49,548 nucleotides of DNA from Promethearchaeota archaeon (GTDB taxonomy: Archaea > Asgardarchaeota > Lokiarchaeia > Sigyniarchaeales > SOKP01), in contig JAEOTS010000188.1 of NCBI GenBank assembly GCA_016839745.1, positions 1 to 49,548 of the forward strand, written 5' to 3'. Position numbers and translations under genes: made by a program. Of the stretch, positions 43,485 to 49,548 are shown one piece after another (the stretch's first letter is position 1; every line of letters starts with the position of its first letter). The notes below the pieces were generated by a model that saw nothing but the letters and a program-made list of their open reading frames with translations, searched no databases and was not told the DNA's origin.

Positions 43485-43521
43485 TATCTATAAAGAAAAA
43501 AGAAAAAACTTATCATTAAAA

Positions 43522-44196
43522 ATGCCATTAACAGTAATTTTAGCAGAATGTGGGTTAGAATTGATCCCAGAAGAAATTATAAACAATCCCGCTATTCAGA
43601 AAAACATAAAAAAGGAATCCTATCCATCAAAACTCCTTGATAACGCTTTACACCACTCAGCAATGGGAAAACTAAATGATGTAACTAAAAGAGGGCGTCC
43701 AGATATTGCTCACCTTTGCCTTTTAAACGCTTTAGGGTCCCCATTGAGTAAAAGCGGTAATTTAAAACTATTCATTCATACTCTAAATAACAAAATTTAT
43801 GAAATTAACACAGAAATCAAAATCGCGAGAAACTATAATAGATTCAAAGGTTTAATGGCAAAGTTGCTAATTGAAGATAAAATAAAAACATCAGATATAT
43901 TATTAATTTCAAGAATTAAAAAAAATTTAAGTGAGTTATTGAAATCTATCAGGAGTGAAGAGATAATACTTTTTTCTAGTAAAGGAAAACTGGTGAAAAA
44001 TCATTTTGAAGTATTTGATACAAATTTAACTAAAAATTATGTAGTTATAGTTGGTTGTTTTCAGAAAGGTTTTTTTTCAGACGAAATATTAAGTTTAAGC
44101 AAAAAGATTGTGTCAATTTCTTATTATCCTCTTGATGCATGGGTAGCGTTAAGTAAAGTTATCGGGTATTATGAAATTTCTAACGATATTATATAA
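43522..44196 (+). CDS. nep1: Ribosome biogenesis SPOUT methyltransferase Nep1/Emg1
   Basis: The 224-residue protein matches Nep1: LDNALHHSAMGKLNDVTKRGRPDIAHLCLL (in order, residues 37-66) is the RNA-binding/catalytic segment. The trefoil-knot region contains IVGCFQKGFFSDEI, the SAM site, and a terminal ALSKVIGYYE helix. Nep1 methylates N1 of the pseudouridine in the 16S hairpin 35 loop (Psi914 in Methanocaldococcus) and helps eS19 assemble in yeast. eS19 is encoded 750 bp away in the opposite direction. Confidence 0.95.
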   Translation: MPLTVILAECGLELIPEEIINNPAIQKNIKKESYPSKLLDNALHHSAMGKLNDVTKRGRPDIAHLCLLNALGSPLSKSGNLKLFIHTLNNKIYEINTEIKIARNYNRFKGLMAKLLIEDKIKTSDILLISRIKKNLSELLKSIRSEEIILFSSKGKLVKNHFEVFDTNLTKNYVVIVGCFQKGFFSDEILSLSKKIVSISYYPLDAWVALSKVIGYYEISNDII

Positions 44197-44282
44197 CCAA
44201 ATAGTATGAGAAAGTTTTTTTTAAATCGATAATAATTGCAAATATTAGAAATTTTTTTAAAAATTTCTTCAATTCTTACATT

Positions 44283-44354
44283 GCGCTCTTAGTATAGTGG
44301 TTAGAATCTCGGGTTTCCAACCCGAGGACCCGGGTTCAATTCCCGGAGGGCGCA
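44283..44354 (+). tRNA. tRNA-Gly (anticodon TCC)
   Basis: All arms are present: acceptor GCGCTCT paired with AGGGCGC (one G-T pair), a D-arm with GTATAGTGGTTAGAAT, anticodon stem TCGGG/CCCGA with loop TTTCCAA (anticodon TCC), and a T-arm CCGGG/CCCGG with loop TTCAATT. The discriminator is A and CCA is not encoded, as usual in archaea. No intron. An A+T box (TTTTTTTAAAAA) about 20-35 bp upstream may be the promoter. Confidence 0.95.
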
Positions 44355-44396
44355 TTTATTTATTTATTATTATAAGTTCAAAGAAAATTCTTTTAT

Positions 44397-44954
44397 TTAA
44401 TAATAAATGTTATCCGAGATAACTTTTCCCTTATTTGAAAAAATTATTCCTTCCATTTCTAATAAAGCTCGTTTCATTTTAATACCCCCTTGAAATCCCC
44501 CAAGTTCACCATTTGACTTAATTGCTCTATGACATGGAATGACGATAGGAAAAGGATTTCTTGCTAAAGCGTTTCCAACTACTCTCGCACCATTTGGTAC
44601 CCCAATTTTATTAGCGATTCGTTTATATGTGCTAATCCAACCTCTCGGAATACCATGCTCTGCTAAAAGTACCTTTTTCTGAATATTAAAACATTGGTCT
44701 AAATCGATTAATTGTAAATCAAAGTTTATTTTTTCACCTCTTAAAACCTGGGCTATTTTTAATCCAAGCGCTTCGATTATTACGGAAGAGCCTAGTTCAA
44801 TTGTTGTGAATGCATCACGCGCTTTTATTTCAGATTTTTTTTCAGGATCGCTAAGAAATATATGTTGAACTCGTGCTTCAGAGTCGATTTCTTTCCATAC
44901 TATTGTAAACGTATCCAATAGAGAAGTAAATATAGAGAAAAATAGAAAGGTCAT
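44397..44954 (-). CDS. ogt: Methylated-DNA-protein-cysteine methyltransferase (Ogt/MGMT)
   Basis: The 185-residue protein ends with the alkyltransferase domain: TYKRIANKIG, GVPNGARVVGNALARNP (Asn-hinge), the active site IVIPCHRAI (Cys near residue 139) and GELGGFQGG. It takes a methyl group from O6-methylguanine onto its own cysteine in a single-use repair reaction. The N-terminal half is short and poorly conserved as in the archaeal Ogt type. The gene converges on the tRNA-Gly gene and is preceded by the VOC gene on the same strand, 13 bp away. Confidence 0.92.
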   Translation of the reverse strand: MTFLFFSIFTSLLDTFTIVWKEIDSEARVQHIFLSDPEKKSEIKARDAFTTIELGSSVIIEALGLKIAQVLRGEKINFDLQLIDLDQCFNIQKKVLLAEHGIPRGWISTYKRIANKIGVPNGARVVGNALARNPFPIVIPCHRAIKSNGELGGFQGGIKMKRALLEMEGIIFSNKGKVISDNIYY

Positions 44955-44967
44955 GCTTGATCATTTC

Positions 44968-45351
44968 CTAAATTTTATCTTCCCAAAGACTAATTAAATT
45001 TCCTTCAGAATCATTTATTTGAGCAAAGTAGGCAAAATCTGCTATGGGAACTTTGGCCAGAATTTGCTTTCCACCATTTTTTACTACTTTATCAATCGTA
45101 TTATCAATTGACTTTACTTTGATGAAAATACTTGTCACTTGCTGCTCATAAGTACCGCGTTGAAGTAATCCTCCGTTTATTCCACCAGGTTCAGTTGGTA
45201 GACCATTTTCATCTGTTGGAACAGTTGTCGCAAAATGATGATTTCCATCCATCCCAGTAGCCATAAAGCTCCAACCAAATGTCTTACTAAAAAATTTTTT
45301 CGCTCGTTCCATGTCATCCACGGGCAGTCCAAACAGATTTACTCCATCCAT
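44968..45351 (-). CDS. VOC-family (glyoxalase/bleomycin resistance-like) protein
   Basis: The 127-residue protein has two beta-alpha-beta-beta-beta units: GLPVDDMERAKKFFSKTFGW (residues 7-26), then TSIFIKVKSIDNTIDKVVKNGGK and the closing SEGNLISLWED, the usual C-terminal Glu metal ligand position. VOC proteins act on many small molecules; the PDDMERA-type start and GGINGGLLQR suggest the group of uncharacterised VOC enzymes common in prokaryotes. The substrate is unknown. It is possibly co-transcribed with ogt. Confidence 0.88.
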   Translation of the reverse strand: MDGVNLFGLPVDDMERAKKFFSKTFGWSFMATGMDGNHHFATTVPTDENGLPTEPGGINGGLLQRGTYEQQVTSIFIKVKSIDNTIDKVVKNGGKQILAKVPIADFAYFAQINDSEGNLISLWEDKI

Positions 45352-45466
45352 AATTACATCTATTCGAATAGAAATTAAAAATATATAGTTTATTTTTTAT
45401 AAAAACTCTAAAAGAAAATTTGGAGTTTATGATAAAGTTATATAAAAAAGCTATTTTATTATTTTT

Positions 45467-46540
45467 ATGCCGATACTGAACAAACTATTATTAAGGCCTG
45501 ATGTAAAAAAACTCCAACAAAGGAGTCAAAAAATCGTTACGAAAGGAGCACTTGAGATTGCGGAAAAGGAAGGAATCGACATGATAAAAATGCTCTCTAT
45601 AATTGCGGACGGAAATAAACGATTCTACGAGATACTCGAATCTGGGGAAGGTAAAACAGAGGATCTTTACAATCTTATAAATAGAGACCAAATGAAGCAA
45701 TTAGCAAAGATTTTTCGTGGTGCAATGGAATATAAAGGAAAAATTCTTCAAGAACAGCATCCGTTGTCTCCAGATGTAAAAATTGAATCTATTAATACTG
45801 GGGGAGTGGCTGCAGAGTGGCAAATCTCTGATGGTGTTGATGAAAATAAAGTCTTATTGTATTTTCACGGAGGAGGACATGTGTTAGGATCTCCAATGTC
45901 CAGCCGAGCTTATACAGTTGAAATTGGAAAAGCCGCGAATGTAAAAGTATTGAGCGTGGATTACGCTCTTGCTCCCGAACATCCATTCCCTGAGGGCCCA
46001 AACGATTGCTTTACATCTTATAAATGGCTTCTCTCAAATGGATATAAACCTGAAAATATTATTATCGGTGGAGCTTCTGCGGGCGGAAACATGGCTCTCG
46101 CAACTCTTATTATAATTAAAGAGGAAGGTATTACCATGCCCAGAGGTGCTATAGTTCTCTCTCCCGGTATTGATTATACGACAAACAGTAAAACAATTCT
46201 AGAGAATGCTCCTACAGATTGTGTTATGGCAGATGTGGGCGTTTTTTGGTGGATTCCTGCATATCTAAACGGAGCAGATCCTAATAATCCTCTCGTATGC
46301 CCAATCTTTGCTGACTTTACAGGTTTCCCTCCAATTTTAGCGCAAGTAAGCACAAGTGAGATGGTCTACGATCATTCTACTCGATTAGTGGAACTCGCGA
46401 AAGCTGTCGGTGTTAAGGTCATCCTACAAGAATGGAATGATATGCCCCATGTCTGGCAAAATTACGGTCTTTATGACCTTCCTGAAGCAAAAGAAGCGAT
46501 AAATAAAATTGGTCAATTTATAAAAGATTTGTTTGACTAA
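45467..46540 (+). CDS. Alpha/beta hydrolase, hormone-sensitive lipase-like (family IV) esterase
   Basis: The 357-residue protein has the HSL-family oxyanion motif HGGGHVLGS (near residues 134-142) and nucleophile elbow GASAGG (near 201-206, Ser at the centre). The DYALAPEHPFPEGPNDC segment follows the strand after the HGGG loop. Asp in VSTSEMVYDHS and His in NDMPHVWQN (near residue 330) complete the triad. Such enzymes hydrolyse short acyl esters. An N-terminal helical cap of ~110 residues is longer than usual. It converges on the EutA-like gene. Confidence 0.92.
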   Translation: MPILNKLLLRPDVKKLQQRSQKIVTKGALEIAEKEGIDMIKMLSIIADGNKRFYEILESGEGKTEDLYNLINRDQMKQLAKIFRGAMEYKGKILQEQHPLSPDVKIESINTGGVAAEWQISDGVDENKVLLYFHGGGHVLGSPMSSRAYTVEIGKAANVKVLSVDYALAPEHPFPEGPNDCFTSYKWLLSNGYKPENIIIGGASAGGNMALATLIIIKEEGITMPRGAIVLSPGIDYTTNSKTILENAPTDCVMADVGVFWWIPAYLNGADPNNPLVCPIFADFTGFPPILAQVSTSEMVYDHSTRLVELAKAVGVKVILQEWNDMPHVWQNYGLYDLPEAKEAINKIGQFIKDLFD

Positions 46541-46557
46541 TCAATTAATTTTTATTC

Positions 46558-48657
46558 TCATGAATCTTTCTTGTCCTTGTTAAACACCAAGCTCTTTACA
46601 GTAATTGGATATGCTTGTCCTGAGTAAAGAGGCGCACCGATATCAATAAAATCACCCGCTTCCAGAATCAATTCATCGAGGCAGATAAGATTATTCTGAA
46701 TTGATGTTCCACGACGGATGGCGATTCCCAAAACTTTAGCAATATCCATACTAAAGATTAAGATGATTGGTTTTTTCTGAGAAACGGTATGTGGGAGTGA
46801 ACTCTCGATTGCTTTAGCAAGTGTCGATAACAAGTTATCAGTGTGGTCGATAAATTCTTTAAAGTAGAGAGCAACGACATCTTCACTTTCTTTCATGTCG
46901 TAATTTTTGAAAGCTCGATTTATTTCATTCTTAATATTTTCAAAATTAAACTCTCTCCTTTTTACATTTACGGGCAAAACTGGAATATTGTTGAGCGGAA
47001 GGGCAACATCTTCGTCGACGTAGCACGTTGATCCTGATATCGAAAGAGAGAATGCCCCAGCACCAATAACCGTTGCTCTAATCTTGTTTTCAGGTTCGGT
47101 TATTGATAAACCTAGTTCTTTCACTAGAAGATTAATTTCATCCGCCAAATATTTTCCAATGTCTTTGTATTCTTCGTGTGAAATATCTCTATCATAAATC
47201 ATCTCTGCAACTCCACCGGAGAAGGAAAAATCGTCGATTGGGATGGAAAAATCCAAGTCTTCGGTCATCATCAGTTCTTTGGCAATTTTACTTGTTGCTG
47301 GACCTCTCATCACTTCGAGCAAGGCTTTTGCGTATTCCCGAGAGATGGTTTTAACATCTTTCTCAGGGATGATATCTCCTAGTTTATAATTCATGTTCAA
47401 CTCTTTCATGAGGAATGCACTGGGTTCATCTATCCTCCAAATTTTAAATTTTTCGTCAATTCCTAATAATCTCCCTCCTATGTTGATGCAAGAAGTGCTA
47501 TGTACATTTCCCTTCGAACATATCGCAACATTACTGGTACCTCCTCCAACATCAACATTTAATATAGTCCGTTGATTCTTGCGCGATTGTTCAACGATTC
47601 CACTTCCCATGGCTCCAAGAAGGGACTCGAAATTTGGACCTGCAACTGCACTGACGAATTTTCCACCCTCAGAAGATAATCGGTTAATTATCTCCGCAGC
47701 GTTTTGCTTTTTAGCTGTCTCCCCAGTAACTATAACTGCACCCGTATCTACCATCTCGGTTGTAATACCTGCTTTCTTATATTCTTCTTCGCAAAATTTT
47801 ATAATCGCCTCAATATCAATGGTATAACGATCAATTAAAGGCGTGAAAATGATATTACCTTCGTATATGATTTCTCGATTGGCGAGAATAAATCGATTTG
47901 ACATGTTAAAAAAACTTCTCTCTCTTTTTAGAGTAAGATGTGAGAAAACAAGATGAGAGGTGGAAGATCCAATATCAATTCCTACGCTTAATACCTCCAA
48001 GTATTCAACTTTTGCCTCTTTAGAATCTATATGACCCATTAGTAATTCGGCGGATAAGATTTCAATTTCAGGTTCAACTTCTTTACTCTCAATTTCCTCG
48101 CTAGGTACTTCTTCTTGAATCCTTACTATCTTAATTACCATCTCTTTATCACAGTGTTTTGGCAATTCTTTTTTTCCATCATCAGAGTCATCATTTAACA
48201 ATTGCTCTTTTATTTCTGCTGGAATCTCAAAATTTTGGTTACATACCATACAGTGATACATTAAATCCATCGACTTACTGCTCCCAGGCATTACTGGTCC
48301 TTTTTTTTTTGGAGGAAGTTTGTTTTCTTTAACTTGCCTTCGAATTCTATCTAAAGGAACATTGAAAGATGGTATAACAGCATCGCAACACATGTCAAAT
48401 TCCTTACCTGGTTTCAAAATCGTTGATAATGCTGGTTTAAACTCCATGATAAGTCTGTAATACCGAAGAAGATCATAAATATCTTCGTTTTCGTGCTCTT
48501 GAAGTAATTTTTTGTATTGTAGCAAAAATTCATCCCCTAAAGATTCTGCATTTGGGTTCGCATTCACTGCTAGAATTCTTTTTACGTAGAAAACAATAGC
48601 CACCATTTGTGATTCGATGTTAATCTCGATATCTTGTATTCTAATTTTTTTTCTCAT
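46558..48657 (-). CDS. eutA: EutA-like ethanolamine ammonia-lyase reactivase with zinc-ribbon N-terminal extension
   Basis: Residues ~225-699 match EutA: an actin/Hsp70-type ATPase with GIDIGSSTSHLVFS (near 226-239), NVDVGGGTSNVAI (phosphate 2, near 358-370) and IGAGAFSLSISG (adenosine motif). EutA exchanges damaged cobalamin in ethanolamine ammonia-lyase for a fresh one at the cost of ATP. Here ~220 residues precede the domain. They hold a CC pair (near 89), a C-x2-C (HCMVCNQ, near 136) and a later HCD (near 167) as in a zinc ribbon, then an acidic linker. No EutB/EutC is in the window, so the client could be another B12 enzyme. Confidence 0.85.
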   Translation of the reverse strand: MRKKIRIQDIEINIESQMVAIVFYVKRILAVNANPNAESLGDEFLLQYKKLLQEHENEDIYDLLRYYRLIMEFKPALSTILKPGKEFDMCCDAVIPSFNVPLDRIRRQVKENKLPPKKKGPVMPGSSKSMDLMYHCMVCNQNFEIPAEIKEQLLNDDSDDGKKELPKHCDKEMVIKIVRIQEEVPSEEIESKEVEPEIEILSAELLMGHIDSKEAKVEYLEVLSVGIDIGSSTSHLVFSHLTLKRERSFFNMSNRFILANREIIYEGNIIFTPLIDRYTIDIEAIIKFCEEEYKKAGITTEMVDTGAVIVTGETAKKQNAAEIINRLSSEGGKFVSAVAGPNFESLLGAMGSGIVEQSRKNQRTILNVDVGGGTSNVAICSKGNVHSTSCINIGGRLLGIDEKFKIWRIDEPSAFLMKELNMNYKLGDIIPEKDVKTISREYAKALLEVMRGPATSKIAKELMMTEDLDFSIPIDDFSFSGGVAEMIYDRDISHEEYKDIGKYLADEINLLVKELGLSITEPENKIRATVIGAGAFSLSISGSTCYVDEDVALPLNNIPVLPVNVKRREFNFENIKNEINRAFKNYDMKESEDVVALYFKEFIDHTDNLLSTLAKAIESSLPHTVSQKKPIILIFSMDIAKVLGIAIRRGTSIQNNLICLDELILEAGDFIDIGAPLYSGQAYPITVKSLVFNKDKKDS

Positions 48658-48817
48658 TTTTTTATTCCTCTTTCTTTTTCTCCTGTCCTTCCTTCAATAG
48701 TAAGTCCATATTTGAAAGTACATATCCATGTTTTGAGAAAAAAATGAAAAATATTTAAAATCTTTAACGATTATAGGAAAAAAACACGGCAGAAAAGGAA
48801 TTTAAAGTCAATATATT

Positions 48818-48832
48818 CATCGTGAAACGATG
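48818..48832. promoter_or_regulatory. Short palindrome CATCGT-GAA-ACGATG upstream of the EutA-like gene
   Basis: A perfect 6-bp inverted repeat with a 3-nt centre lies ~160 bp upstream of the EutA-like gene and ~425 bp upstream of the radical SAM gene, in the 599-bp divergent gap. It could be an operator or a tight RNA hairpin with a GAA triloop. Nothing else stands out in 48658-49083. Confidence 0.3.
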
Positions 48833-49083
48833 ATTTTACGATCTTTTTAATTATTACTTTTAAGACTATAGCAGAATTTTGATCTAGTTATAGTTTTATT
48901 TCTGATTTATTAAATTTTTAGACGGTCAGTCTTATAAACTATTTTTTCCCTTACTATTTTATATTTATTAAAAAATTGGTAAATTTTTAATAAAAAAACG
49001 CAACAGAAGTTTAAGAGTATTATAATTGGGCTTTTATTTATAAATACAAATTGGTTTATCTTTTATTTGAAGAAGCGCCCATT

Positions 49084-49123
49084 TTTCCATATTTCCATTT
49101 CCATATTTCCATTTCCATTTCCA
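49084..49123. repeat. Tandem hexamer TTTCCA (six copies, two TA spacers)
   Basis: The order is TTTCCA, TA, TTTCCA x2, TA, TTTCCA x3. On the other strand it reads as TGGAAA repeats. It lies about 135 bp upstream of the radical SAM gene. Such microsatellites change length by slippage and could alter promoter spacing. No coding frame uses it. Confidence 0.7.
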
Positions 49124-49256
49124 TTTTTTAATCACTTTCTCAAAATAATAATTACGGGCGTTTTTTCTCATTTTCTTTCAAATTGCAGTTATATTAAATA
49201 ACTAATCTTATATTTTTTATTGCATTATTGAGCGTTACTGAGAATAATACTATACA

Positions 49257-49548
49257 ATGACGAAGAACTTTAAAATAACTTATAAAGAATTTAAGACAGC
49301 CTTAAACAAGCTAAAGTACCCCGATTCTTGGTTTTGGTGCAGATATACTATAAATCCTTACTCTGGATGTGCTCATACTTGTATATACTGTGATGCTAGA
49401 AGCGAACGGTACTATTTAAGTCAGGATTTTGAAACTGAAGTAATCGTAAAATCAAATATTGATAAAAATCTTGATCAAAGACTTAAGAGGTCCCGTACGC
49501 TACTACCCGATGTAATAGGTCCGGGTGGTGTTTGCGACGCTTACCAAC
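49257..49548 (+). CDS. SPL-type radical SAM protein, N-terminal part (3' end outside window)
   Basis: The first 97 codons are present and the frame runs off the end of the window. WCRYTINPYSGCAHTCIYCDAR contains the C-x3-C-x2-C cluster motif (near residues 41-48) preceded by NPYxGC, the form found in the spore-photoproduct-lyase-like (SPL) radical SAM group. GPGGVCDAYQ, the SAM-contacting loop, follows near the end. The function of the archaeal members is not known; the family includes DNA photoproduct repair enzymes. Confidence 0.85.
   Translation, partial: MTKNFKITYKEFKTALNKLKYPDSWFWCRYTINPYSGCAHTCIYCDARSERYYLSQDFETEVIVKSNIDKNLDQRLKRSRTLLPDVIGPGGVCDAYQ

Noticed and set aside
49084..49123. 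CRISPR or regulator-binding array
   Set aside because: The unit is only 6 bp with no spacers; it is a simple tandem repeat.

Overview
The window is AT-rich archaeal chromosomal DNA. The information-processing genes are of archaeal/eukaryotic type: TFB, ribosomal proteins eS19, eS26, eL20, eL31 and eL39, aIF6, prefoldin alpha, archaeal DnaG, RNase P Rpp21, Gar1 and Nep1. At least one Roadblock/LC7 protein, a GET3/ArsA ATPase, a stand-alone BRCT protein and several large Lys/Asn/Ile/Phe-rich proteins without recognisable relatives point to an Asgard archaeon, most likely Lokiarchaeia-like. The lineage is an inference from gene content. CdhE (corrinoid iron-sulfur subunit of acetyl-CoA decarbonylase/synthase) and an ADP-forming acyl-CoA synthetase alpha subunit fit an anaerobe using the archaeal Wood-Ljungdahl pathway and acetyl-CoA/acyl-CoA energy metabolism.

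Layout. 1-15 kb: the end of a HAD phosphatase, cdhE, an MFS-like permease, a 1206-residue protein of unknown function, the acyl-CoA synthetase subunit, membrane proteins, a HypE/PurM-like protein, a 638-residue unknown protein and MobB. 15-22 kb: a PIN-TPR protein, eS26, a CDP-alcohol phosphatidyltransferase, TrmY and a divergent Co/Ni ECF transporter (cbiM plus a PDGLE protein on minus, cbiQ-cbiO on plus). 22-30 kb: a 400-bp gene-free stretch with two structured-RNA candidates (one looks like an H/ACA guide RNA), Roadblock genes, a gar1-tfb operon, the archaeosine pair arcS-raSEA, a DEDDh exonuclease and a double-Lrp regulator divergent from ahcY. 30-44 kb: S-adenosylhomocysteine hydrolase, a DUF6125-like protein, GET3, DnaG, OsmC, then the conserved archaeal block secE-ftsY-pfdA-eL20-aIF6 // BRCT-eL31-eL39-PDCD5-eS19. 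A membrane-anchored CocE/NonD hydrolase gene interrupts that block. Divergent from it are a CRM-domain gene, rnp4, nep1 and tRNA-Gly(UCC). 44-49.5 kb: Ogt, a VOC protein, an alpha/beta hydrolase, an EutA-like reactivase with a zinc-ribbon N-terminal extension, and the start of an SPL-type radical SAM gene.

The observation I rate highest is repeated use of AUU or AUA as initiation codon. eS26, TFB and MobB have no ATG, GTG or TTG between the upstream in-frame stop and their conserved N-terminal domain. In these three, and in cbiO, the DEDDh exonuclease and the BRCT protein, an ATT or ATA stands where the protein family begins. In five of the six it lies about 6 nt after a Shine-Dalgarno-like GGAGGT, GAGGAG or GGTG core. 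Standard gene finders truncate or miss these genes.

A second theme is RNA modification. The window carries Gar1, the pseudouridine N1-methyltransferases Nep1 (rRNA) and TrmY (tRNA), ArcS/RaSEA (archaeosine), and a candidate H/ACA RNA whose pocket would fit the 23S peptidyl-transferase segment before GAUGUCGG.
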